Origin: Macrolepiota albuminosa
Lineage: Eukaryota; Basidiomycota; Agaricomycetes; Agaricales; Agaricaceae
NCBI GenBank assembly: GCA_027475525.1
Contig: JAMWFC010000117.1
Location: 620,001-684,000 of the forward strand
DNA: 64,000 nucleotides
Direction of reading: 5' to 3'
The translations under genes and the position numbers were made by a program. Shown one piece after another: positions 34,185 to 44,012 of this stretch. The notes under the pieces are model-generated. The model had not been told where the DNA came from. It did no database searches and saw only the letters and a program-made list of their open reading frames with translations. The first letter of the stretch is position 1, and every line of letters begins with the position of its first letter.

Positions 34185-34901
34185 ATTCTACAACCCAAAA
34201 TACCCCACCATGTGCTTAGCTTTATCGACGATGTTGGCGTTAAGGGCCCAAAAGATTGGCGCCTTGTAGATGGCAAGCCCAAAGTGCATCTGGAAAATCC
34301 TAATATCTGCATGGCGCTATGGGACTTCTTCCAGTTGGTCAACCGGGTGCTCCAGCGCATGAAATATTGTGGTGGGACGTTTTCAGGACACAAGTTGGTT
34401 CTTTGCGCACCCCAATTTAAAATTTTAGGGCACGTTTGCACGCCAGAAGGCAGGATCCCTGAGGAGAGCCGATTAGCGCTTCTAGAGAAGTGGGGAGTCT
34501 GCCATAACCTCTTGGAAGTTCGCGCGTTTCTAGGCACGGTAGGCGTGCTGCGCATGTTCATACACCATTTTTCACATTGAGCGCACGTGCTAAATCGCTT
34601 AACTCGTTCAGGGGTCCCCTTCGAATTCGGACCCAACCAAATTAACGCCCAAAAAGACTTAGTGAAGGCGCTGCAGGAAGCGAAGCCATTGGTACCCATT
34701 GATTATACTACATCCGATCCTGTTATACTTGCCGTTGACACCTCTTACATCGCGGTCGGCTTCTTTTTATGTCAATGTGATAGCGCAAATCGAAAAATCA
34801 GACGCTACAATCGCTTCGGATCAATTACCCTTAACGACAGAGAGTCGCGCTATAGTCAGCCCAAACTGGAATTATACGGATTGTTTCGAGCGTTCCAGGC
34901 G

Positions 34902-35055
34902 CTACGCATGTATCTTATTGGTGTTCGAAACTTGATTGTCGAAGTTGACGCACGCTACATCAAAGGAATGCTCCAGAACTACGCATGTATCTTATTGGTG
35001 TTCGAAACTTGATTGTCGAAGTTGACGCACGCTACATCAAAGGAATGCTCTAGAA
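34902..35055. repeat. 77-base tandem duplication 10, one mismatch
   Basis: Copies 34902-34978 and 34979-35055. They differ at 34974 (C) and 35051 (T); the change makes CAG into TAG. The mismatch suggests the two sides come from different repeat copies or alleles. Confidence 0.95.
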
Positions 35056-36868
35056 TCCAGACATTCAACCTTCGGCTAGCATAAATCGCTGGGTGGTAGC
35101 GATACTAATGTTCCACTTCGAGCTCGTGCATGTCAAGAGTGCGTTTCACGGACCTGATGGACTATCTAGGCGACCTAGGCAGCCGGAGGACGAAGCGCTA
35201 GACGAAAGCGATAATGACGTATTTGACGACTGGATTGATTGGTTGCACGGTTTCATACATATTATTCAATTACCTATTTTGGCCCTTCGCGAAGACCAAC
35301 CTATCTCGACCTGGCTACACCCTATCATTCCGTACCAACCTAAACTGTATCAGGCTCCATCGACTTTTTACATGGCCAGTATCTATAACGTCACTAAGCC
35401 GTATAATGATCTAAAGATAGTCGAGGAACCAAGACCCTTACGGGAAGATAGTCGCAACCTTCCATATTCGGCGGTACCTTGTAGCGCCAAGGCTAAGTCA
35501 GAAGACCAACGAGTTGATCAGGTTAGGAAATGGTTACAGGATTTGCGCCGACCATCAGACCTTACGGACACGGAATACGCCACCTTCATTCGATATGCAA
35601 CGACTTTCTTTATGGTTGAAAATCGGCTTTGGCGACGAAATAGGTCTGGCGCTCACAAATTAGTAATCAAGCCAGAGGGCCGTGTCAGGATTTTGCGCGC
35701 TATGCATGATGACTTGGGACATCGAGGACTCTACGCGACGCGGGCGAATTTATTGGAACGTTTTTGGTGGCCTCAAGTTAGCGCCGATATCGCATGGTAT
35801 ATTCGTACTTGTCATCTCTGCCAAATCCAACAGACACGCCAAGTCCTTATTCCCCCAACCGTAGCGACTCCAGCACCCTTGTTCGGAAAAATATATATCG
35901 ACACTATGCACATGCCCAAGTCGGGGCGCTACAAGTACATTATCCAGGGAAGGTGTTCTTTGGTACATTGGCCGGAGTTCCGTATGCTCCAGCGGGAAAA
36001 TACCAACGCTATAGCTAAGTGGCTCTTCGAAGATGTTATTTGCAGATGGGGAGCCCTTCACGAGATTGTTACAGACAACGGAGCGCCGATAGTTAAGGCG
36101 CTTACCTACCTCGCTAAGAAATACAACATACAGCATATTCGGATCTCAGGATACAATAAACGCGCTAACGGTATAGTGGAAAGGCCACATTTTGACGTAC
36201 GACAGGCGCTATTTAAGGCGGTAGACGGCGACGAAAGTCGCTGGAGCAAAGCGACTTATTCGGTCTTTTGGTCTGAACGAGTTACCGTACGGAAGAGGAT
36301 GGGCTGCTCTCCCTACTACGCGGCGACTGGCACCCATCCCCTGCTTCCAGCAGACATTGTGGAGGCAACATACCTACAACCACCACCTAACTCAATCCTG
36401 TCCTCTACCGACCTTATTGCTAGGCGCGCCATCGACTTACAACGACGCATGGAGGATCTAGAGCGCCTACACGAGGTGGTATTTCAAGCTAGACGACAAG
36501 CCGCATTACGATTTGAAAGCGAGCATAGCGCTACTATCCGAGACTACAACTTTACAGCTGGCGCCTTAGTGCTAATGCGCAACTCAAAAATCGAAGTAAC
36601 CCATAACAAAAAGATGCGACCTCGATACCTAGGGCCCCTCATAGTAGTTTCTCGCAATAGGGGAGGAGCCTATGTACTCTGCGAGTTGGACGGCTCGGTT
36701 TTGCATCGACCGGTAGTGGCGTTTCGACTCATTCCCTACTTAGCGCGCGAACACATTCCACTACCTTTACCGGCACTAGACATTGACACGGCCAAACTGC
36801 AAGAGCTTGAAGAGACTGAGTTGGTGGACGATGACGAGATCACTCCTGATGACGAAGAGGAACAATAA

Positions 36869-37007
36869 AAGACCACAGGAAATGAGGCGCCAGTGGTTAG
36901 CGCCCCCTGCTACGGACTTAAAGCATGCGCTAGTAATCACGAAAGGGGTGCATAAACTGGCGGTACTAATACATGCGGCACTACCAAACTATACTTGACT
37001 ACCAAGT
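36869..37007. other. Element A spacer after pol
   Basis: No coding frame seen. It lies between the pol stop and the end of the opposite-strand frames. Confidence 0.5.
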
Positions 37008-38811
37008 TTAAGACAACGACGAAGACCGCCGACGAGGGCCCTTGACTCGCTCCTTGTGTCGCCTATAGGCGGGAGGAGCACCGGAAGGGGGACGTATGGC
37101 AGCGTTAGGCGGCGCGGGAGGAGCGACTGGAGGAGGAGGCACGGGAGCGCGAGGAGGAGGCACGGGAAGAGCGATTGTAGGTGGAGCGCGGGAAGGACCC
37201 GGGGGAGCGGCGGAATGAGTAGGAGACGAGTACCACCCGACCTCGTCCAAGCGACGCTCTAAAGCTGTGAAGGGAACTATGACGCGGTCGAGTACGGCTC
37301 TACTAGCGTTAATGTCAACAAGAACCAGAAGGAGCCAGGAAAGGCTCTAGAAAAAGGCAGGGAGTTAGCTAATCAAAGCCAGGCAAAAAGGGGGTATAGG
37401 CACTAACCAAACCCCCGGTCTCGTGGAGAAGACTATGAAGACTCGAAGCGGTACCAGTAATGGTCTGCTCCTATGACACGCATAAGCATTAACCTAAAAG
37501 CGGGCGGTAATAAAGGGTTTACGGTGACTAGAGCCGGGTCTGTATCTATCTCCCATTCGGCGGAGGCCGCTAGCAGGATCCGGTACCGGCGCACAAGAGT
37601 CAATATGTTGCCGGGTCTGTATCTATCTCCCATTCGGCGGAGGCCGCTAGCAGGATCCGGTACCAGCGCACAAGAGTCAATATGTTACTGTTCTCTTGCG
37701 GAAAGCCGCCGTCAGGTATCAACGCGAGAAAACGCTTGAGGCAATCTAGGATGAGAGGCCGGTGAACGAGTACAGGGTCATCAAGAAGGAGGGAAGGTTC
37801 TGGCATGATATGATACTAACCAGGTTAACAGCGCCAGAACCCATAAAATACCTCAAGCTACGTGCAGGGTCGCGGATACTTGGGAACTCTTACATGCGCA
37901 AAACAATCATGAGGGGGGGGGAAAATACCTCAAGCTACGTGCAGGGTCGCGGATACTTGGGAACTCTTACATGCGCAAAACAATCATGAGGGGGGGGGAG
38001 ACAGTGATGCATTTCATATAACTACGACAAAAGAAATCAACTAGCCAAAATCTGTCAGCCCGGTGGCGCCACGGAAAAGAAGGAGCCGACTTACATAAAC
38101 AACATGGGAGACGGACGAGCATCAAGGCCTGGGCAGAAGGAGAGGCCTGGGAGGCCTCCAGCCTTCAGCAGGACCACAAAAAAGCTGGCCACCGGTAGAC
38201 GAGCGAGGCGCCTAGCGAAGCGACGCGTTAGAAGGAAGAAAAGAGGTAATAAAATGACAAACCAGGTAGTGACTCTCCTCCAGCAGCAGCTCAAGACGTT
38301 CTTTTGTTTCCTTGGTCGCGATTTGCTTGATTTGGAGACTATCAGAAGAGAAGGAGGGCGAAAAAGGCAATAGCGCACCTGAAAAATCCGACTCCAGTTT
38401 TTCTCCATACCGAAATGGGTCAACGGCAGGTCATCGTTCCAGATCTCACAGGCCACACGAAGTAGCTGGCAGCGACGACCTAATTCAACGACTCCGTCGG
38501 TCAGTCCGGGTACGCCAACCGCTGGGTAGTGGTGGAAGAACGAGGTAGCGCGTTCCAGGAAAGTGGGGGGATCAATTACGACGTGAGCACGATCACAACG
38601 GGCAGTCCACACGATGCCGGTTGGGCTTTCCATCGCGAAGACTGATGAGATGCTGTCGAGGCATGGGCAATTTATAGGACTTGGACGGTGTTTCAACTAG
38701 CGACAGCATGGGAGGGCACTTCTCAAGGGGCTTGGACCCTGACGCAGACACGAACCAATAGGATGCGCTGGAAACCATTTTAGGTCGCACAAAGAGGGAA
38801 TTAACCTTCAA
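37008..38811 (-). CDS. AS2 of element A: possible second opposite-strand gene, unknown
   Basis: Minus-strand frames that may be exons of one gene. The first opens with MKVNSLFVRPKM at 38811. A middle block (SSVFAMESPTGIVWTARCDR, then IDPPTFLERATSFFHHYPAV and LLRVACEIWNDDLPLTHF) spans about 38650-38400. A last proline-rich piece (APPTIALPVPPPRAPVPPPP) ends with a stop at 37008. Two 77-base duplications break it and the joins are uncertain. A TATA-like TATAAG lies about 60 bases upstream of the ATG. There is no counterpart in element C. I recognise no family. It may not be a real gene. Confidence 0.35.
37533..37686. repeat. 77-base tandem duplication 11, one mismatch
   Basis: Copies 37533-37609 and 37610-37686, differing at 37588 (G) versus 37665 (A). 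Confidence 0.95.
37845..37998. repeat. 77-base tandem duplication 12
   Basis: Copies 37845-37921 and 37922-37998, each ending in a run of G. Confidence 0.95.
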
Positions 38812-39160
38812 GATCTAGCGCTTATAGCCACCATCACCGAATAACCACAAGCGATCAGTGGCACTCTATTTCTTATACATTAAAATTTCTTGCATGAATC
38901 GACTTATTTTTCTACAGACGATACCTATTTCTTCCTAGGCTGGCGCGATATTGGCTATTGGGTCATGCTGGTAATAGGGGTTTTTACGCCATGATGATTT
39001 ACTGAGCGTTTCCCCTTTTTCTTACTTTATATTTTGATTACTTACAAACTGACGATTTCGAAACAAGGGGAGGGGAGCGTTTATTTTTAGTATGGCTATC
39101 ACAAACTACGTATCAAAATTTTCAAAGTCCACAGAAATTCGAAGCGCTACGGGCCGGCGA
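38812..39160. other. Element A spacer between AS2 and AS1
   Basis: AT-rich, no coding frame. It should hold the AS1 3' end and, if AS2 is real, its promoter. Confidence 0.45.
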
Positions 39161-41825
39161 CTACGCATCAGACGCGGAGGGAGCGGGATCACCCAATGGA
39201 AGCAAGTCCCCGTCTTGAATGGCGTTACTCGCTTGCCACTCAAGCGCATCAGTGATGTCGTCATGGAGCTCAAGCAGGAGGAGCTCACAGCGCGCTAAGG
39301 TGGAGACACGAGGACGGAGGAGGGCGAGTTCGCTACCGATGACGTCGGTCGCGTCCTCGACCTGGCGAAGTTGTTGATGGAGATCGGCGGCAGGACGAAG
39401 GGGAGTGACAGGATAAGAGAACTCATCCCCAAGCCAAGGATAGGCATCGCCGGAAACGTGCATGGCAGGGGGAGGAGTCCAAAAAGGATCGAACTTAGCA
39501 GAGGTCAGCAGAAAGGCGAACTAACTAGGAAATGCAGACTTACTCAAACGGTTACGGGAGCACGAGGGGTCCATTCATGGCGCTCATCGCCTGGGGACAT
39601 GGCCCTAGCGGAAGAAAGCCGGATGCCATAGGAAGGCAAATACCTCCAGCGGCGGCGGCGCTCGCCCTGAGCTACTAAGGTCCCTTCGGACTCAGGCGGA
39701 TGCCATAGGAAGGCAAATACCTCCAGCGGCGGCGGCGCTCGCCCTGAGCTACTAAGGTCCCTTCGGACTCAGGCATGGTAGAGGACTTGCGAGTACTGGG
39801 GAAAGAAGAGAGGCTACGAGGAGGGGTAAGAGATGGTGTAATAGGAAGGGCAACGGGGGAGGCGCTAGCCGTGACAGCTTTGGGAGCAGGGGTAGCGCCG
39901 GCAACAGACATGACGACATCTTCGGCGGGAGGGATATCCACGACGATGGGAAGCGAAGGAGTAGGGGATCTGGCGACAAAGAGGTTAGCGCAACTTGACA
40001 AGGAGAACTCAAAGACTACGCACCGATTACCACTGGGGCCGCTCTGATAAGGGTTAGCGGCGATAGGGGGAGTAATGCAAAGCAGAAGAGCGCGTACCGC
40101 CAATAGCGCATCGGTGTCGACTACAGGCCCAGCCTCATCGTCATCCTTGCCCTCAGCATCCCTCTCGGTATCCTTGTCCTCATCAGTAGACAACTGGGTA
40201 GAAGACAAGACCACGGGAGTAGCAGGCGCTAGCTCCCGGTGCTTACCGGGACTCTTGCTAGGGGAGGCGACAATGGGCTTACGTTTCGAAGGGACGGGAC
40301 GACGAGGAGAGCAGGCAAAGGGGGCCGCCACGGTGGTACCATCTTGGGTGATGGGAAGCGCTAGACTTGCAGTGCTAATCACAGTGGGCTGATGAGTAGC
40401 AGCCAGATCACGTTGCTGCAGCACAAAGGCTTGCGCGTTATGAACTAGGACAGCGCGCTCATAATTGCGTTGCATGATAGCGTCCCTACCGCGTTTGCGA
40501 GTACGAATCCCATTGAAGGCACAACCCTGTTTCAACGCATCGCAGCGGTAGCAGGGAAGAGAAGCGGTAGGAAACCAGCAACCCTCGGGATCGTTTTCAG
40601 ACCAGCATTTATCGCACTGGGAAAGAAGTTAGCGACGTCATCAACCTTTCAGGGACAAACAAGCACTTACTGCACCAATCTTCGCCCTAAAAGCGCGGCG
40701 CTCCACGGGTGCCACTGTAACCTTCTTCTTAGCGCCGAGTACTTGGACACCAGCATCTTCGCCCTAAAAGCGCGGCGCTCCACGGGTGCCACTGTAACCT
40801 TCTTCTTAGCGCCGAGTACTTGGACACCAGCTGGGAGGCCGGTATCAATAACGGTAGTATCACGACGAAGGCACAACAGATCACGAAGCTCCACGTCGGT
40901 AAACATAGTTTGGTTGGGCGCCTAAGGAGGACTTGATCAGGCGCTAGAGACAAGCGATCTTAAAAGGAAACACTTACGACATACAAAGGGGCAACACGAG
41001 CGGGGAGATTGACCTAAGAAGCAGAGTTAGTAGAAGAACTAGAGGCAAGAAGACAAGGACGCACGGTACGTTTAGGAGGGCTAGCGAGAGCAGGGGGCGC
41101 GCGATTAATGACAACGGCAAAGTTACGGGGGGGAAGGTGAGAAATAGTATGGGTAGGCCCGGGCCGGGGCTCACTGGCGGTAACGGCAATCCGTTTGATG
41201 GCCGAGTGGAGAGGCGCAGTACGAGTGGGAGAAGCGACAATGGGTGCAGAACGAACAGGAGAAGCATCACCACGAAAAGGACTACCAAGAACGGGAAGAG
41301 GCAGAACAGAAACAGGAGCAGCAGGAGCGGCCGGAGCGGAAGGAACGGTAGGGGCCGATGGGGCACTAGGAAGGCTGGCAATGGTGGGCGATGTAGCAAC
41401 CGACTACTCAGAGTTAACATGGAAAATGTGAGGAAGAGGAGGAGGGAACTCACTTCGCCAACCTCGGTACTAGCCAGCAGGGTGTCAATCTCGTCGGAGA
41501 GAGAAGGAGCCTAGTATGGGCGCTGAACCTTAGCGCCACAAACCCAAAATCAAACTTAGAAACTTACAAAAAGGTCCGTGAAAGGGCGCAACCAATCAGC
41601 ACCTTTGTATTCACGGTACCGGGCCACACACCACTCGCGAACCTCTGCACCCCGCTCCCAGGAACTGTCGGAGCCACGGACCACGAGCCAGCGCCGGTAG
41701 AGTTGCATAATGCCAGGGACGGTTTGTGGCGCATCGGCGGGACCGACAGACTTAGCGTGATCAAATAAATAAGAGGCCTTAGCCAGGAAATTGCGAAGAG
41801 CAGAGGCATCGAAAGGAGTGGACAT
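39161..41825 (-). CDS. AS1 of element A: opposite-strand gene with six-Cys zinc-cluster-like motif
   Basis: Homologue of the AS1 gene of element C, also antisense to gag-pol and next to the 3' LTR. Start ATG at 41825 (MSTPFDASALRNF). Exons: 41825-41568, 41510-41454, 41403 to about 40980, about 40920-40640, about 40610-39520, then a last exon to 39161. Conserved blocks: RRWLVVR and EVREWCVARY, ending DWLRPF; TMFTDVELRDLL (TTFDDKKLKGLL in C); CDKCWSENDPEGCW then PCYRCDALKQGC, with the same six-Cys spacing starting exactly at an exon edge; and a C-terminal block (WLGDEFSYPV, then ALEWQASN and DGDLLPLGD). The middle is Pro/Ser/Ala-rich. Two 77-base duplications disturb the frame. A TATAAAA lies about 55 bases upstream of the ATG. 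Function unknown; a DNA-binding or regulatory role is an inference. Confidence 0.72.
39620..39773. repeat. 77-base tandem duplication 13
   Basis: Copies 39620-39696 and 39697-39773 in the long exon of AS1, element A. Confidence 0.95.
40678..40831. repeat. 77-base tandem duplication 14
   Basis: Copies 40678-40754 and 40755-40831 in the exon before the six-Cys motif of AS1, element A. Confidence 0.95.
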
Positions 41826-41877
41826 GTTGGGAAAGATGGAAAGGAAAACACGAGAAGGAGAAGTGCAGAAAACGACT

Positions 41878-41884
41878 TTTATAA
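41878..41884 (-). promoter_or_regulatory. TATA box of AS1 (element A)
   Basis: TATAAAA on the minus strand, about 55 bases upstream of the AS1 ATG and outside the LTR. It suggests that AS1 has its own promoter rather than depending on the LTR. Confidence 0.5.
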
Positions 41885-41960
41885 GGCGCCGGCGGCATCA
41901 TACGGACCGTAGCGCAGCCAAATTAATGACGGCGTTTGACTGAGGACAGTCAATTTTTCA

Positions 41961-41972
41961 GTTGGGGGGAGA
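41961..41972 (+). other. Element A polypurine tract
   Basis: GTTGGGGGGAGA immediately before the 3' LTR, identical to that of element C. Confidence 0.85.
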
Positions 41973-42807
41973 TGATAGGCTTCTACTCGGACTGAGCACA
42001 TCAAGGGACATTATAGGCCAACCGACACTTGACGTATTCAGGACTCTAGCGACCAGTTGGGAATATAGAGCAGCTCTAGCTCTGGCAAATTACTACAGGA
42101 TGTGGAAATTTATCCTAACCCCTAGCTACCAGGCCTTCAGCGCACTCCTTTCACCTAGCCCAAGGATGAAGAAGGCTCATAACGTATAACGATAGCACGA
42201 CGGCGGGAGAGGACTCTAACTAAACCCCGATCACTTCCAGAAGGAGCCAGCAGCAGGCGCTGCCATTTGACGAGGAACTTCAATCAGAAGTCTAAAAGGA
42301 TCAATGACGGCGGCACTGGATATACTTAAATCCGACATCTGGACCTGCCAGGAACTAATACAATGAGTAGCGCTGACATTAGCGCTCACGGCGTCTGTCG
42401 AGGATTTTCTGACCATACCCCGGAACAGCCTGGCCAATCGGAGATATAGTAAAAGTGAGCAGACTCGTACAATTCTAAGTCAATATAGAGTCGCCGCTGG
42501 TCGCCGTGGGTCATAACGCCGTTGGTCGCCGTCAGCCATGTGCAAAAGGTCGCCGTTGACAGGTCGCCATTAGAGGAAACCACGAGGAGAGGCGCTAGGA
42601 GGTAGCGCCGCAGATGGGCTCGTATCTTGGCAAACACGGTAGCGCATAGTATATAAAATAGCTACTTTACATGTATATAACAACGAATTGTAACCCCTCG
42701 AACACACAGTTACACTTAGCGTTCAACTCGCACTAGCTTCCTTCGACTTCGTCACTAAGTCGGGCGCTAGCTTTGTCTATCTCGTCTTCAGCGTTTACGG
42801 TGCCACC

Positions 42808-42961
42808 TACGGGCACAATACGCTGCGCTACTCGTCTTTTCTCCAATATCTTTGCCTAAACCACGACGCTTACCGTCTGCCAGGTACGGGCACAATACGC
42901 TGCGCTACTCGTCTTTTCTCCAATATCTTTGCCTAAACCACGACGCTTACCGTCTGCCAGG
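42808..42961. repeat. 77-base tandem duplication 15
   Basis: Copies 42808-42884 and 42885-42961 in the element A 3' LTR. The 5' LTR has one copy. Confidence 0.95.
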
Positions 42962-43041
42962 TAGCCCCTGAAGCACTATAATCTAGCGCATCATTTTACT
43001 ACCTCCACTCGAGCACACCAGGACCCTGTCAGGACTCCTCA

Positions 43042-43195
43042 CAACTACGTACGCCAAGCGCTGGAGACGGCATTGTACTGCGTATACGTCCAGCGCACCC
43101 AACCACAGTTGGCGTCATCAACTACGTACGCCAAGCGCTGGAGACGGCATTGTACTGCGTATACGTCCAGCGCACCCAACCACAGTTGGCGTCAT
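43042..43195. repeat. 77-base tandem duplication 16
   Basis: Copies 43042-43118 and 43119-43195 at the end of the element A 3' LTR. The 5' LTR has one copy. Confidence 0.95.
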
Positions 43196-43197
43196 CA

Positions 43198-44012
43198 TCG
43201 TAGACACCAGCCTTGAGCTTGGTCCTAATGATTTGGCAGACCTCGGCTTTGATTCCAGGTGGTAACGGTCGATTGTGCTCAGTCCACAGCACGTGAGGAA
43301 TGGTCAGGATTATGACAGGCAGGAAGAAGTCTGTACATAGGCTGCTGCGTTCTGAGTCTTCCCAGGCAAAGGCTTTATCTTGCTTAGCGACGAGATCGGT
43401 AAGAACATTCAACTCATCTTTGGTCAAAAAACCTGTGTCATGCTTCTTGGTGAACTGTTGCTGGCGTTCCACGGTAAAACGTCCCGTGGGCTGAAAGGGT
43501 GGCGGATTCGGTGATAAGGCTGGCATGTCAGCAAGAGGGTCGCCTATGATCTGGCGCTCGATTCTAAATGTCTCAGGAGAGTGCGTGGCGACGGGTTTTG
43601 TTTTAAGCGCAACTGGCTTATATTTCTTTTTGACTTGAACTCCTTTCCTTTTGAGAGCGTTAGCTTGGTTATATACAGAGGTGGAAAGGGGAATTGTAGC
43701 CTGAGGAGCGGCAAGTCCGAGAACGGCAGGAGACGATGCTCCAGGAAGGGTAGTAAGATAGGTATCGGTAGACGCAATGTTTTGAAATGATTCGGAAGCA
43801 GTAAGGTACAAGTACGCTAGAGTGGAGTCGGTAATGTTTTGATTTTTCTGGGAAAGCTCAGCGTCGTTAGCGGATAAAGTGGTTAAAACGTCTTTGTCAA
43901 GAAAAGCGGTAGACACAACATTTACAAGACCAGTATAATGGTCATATTCCAGTGTTAGCGCCACATCTTCATGATTGTCACCAATCACCTCCTCGATGGT
44001 CTGTGAAAACAC
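43198..44012 (-). pseudogene. pol: Element C pol, first part (N-terminal region and RT start)
   Basis: Minus strand from FSQTIEEVIGDNHEDVAL (-1 frame at the end of gag) through VKKKYKPVALK, FAWEDSERSSL and WTEHNRPLPPGIKAEVCQII to KAGVY, where element A has inserted. The frame is open throughout this part. The partner half is at 26128-29219. Confidence 0.88.

Larger units (their letters stand above)
32934..36868 (+). pseudogene. pol: Element A pol: RT, RNase H, integrase (nearly intact)
   Basis: Begins in the -1 frame within the end of gag (FSDAIEEMSDED). RT: FCVLKKNGKLRIVHSLE, LDLYVGYDERLI (first Asp) and FIDDVGVKG near 34221. RNase H: VDTSYIAVGFFLCQC, with YSQPKLELYGLF and EVDARYIKGML. Integrase (about 35690-36700): HDDLGHRGLY..CHLCQIQQ zinc site, D in YIDTMHMPKSG, D in VTDNGAP, E in GIVERPHFDV. 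The acidic end is DDEITPDDEEEQ. Apparent lesions: one missing G near 33258, TGA near 34578 (C has Arg), and a TAG in one copy of the duplication at 34902-35055. The other breaks come from three 77-base duplications and are probably artefacts. Confidence 0.9.
29220..43197 (+). mobile_element. Ty3/gypsy element A, young, inserted in element C
   Basis: Plus-strand element: 5' LTR 29220-30290, primer site, gag-protease, pol, about 5 kb with one or two opposite-strand genes, polypurine tract, 3' LTR 41973-43197. Target duplication TCGT on both sides. By eye the two LTRs differ at about five sites, all CG versus TG or CA, so the insertion is young. It contains nine 77-base duplications. Without them the element would be about 13.3 kb. 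Confidence 0.92.
41973..43197 (+). repeat. Element A 3' LTR
   Basis: 1225 bases with two 77-base duplications. Removing them leaves 1071, exactly the 5' LTR length. The end is followed by TCGT, the target duplication. Confidence 0.93.
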
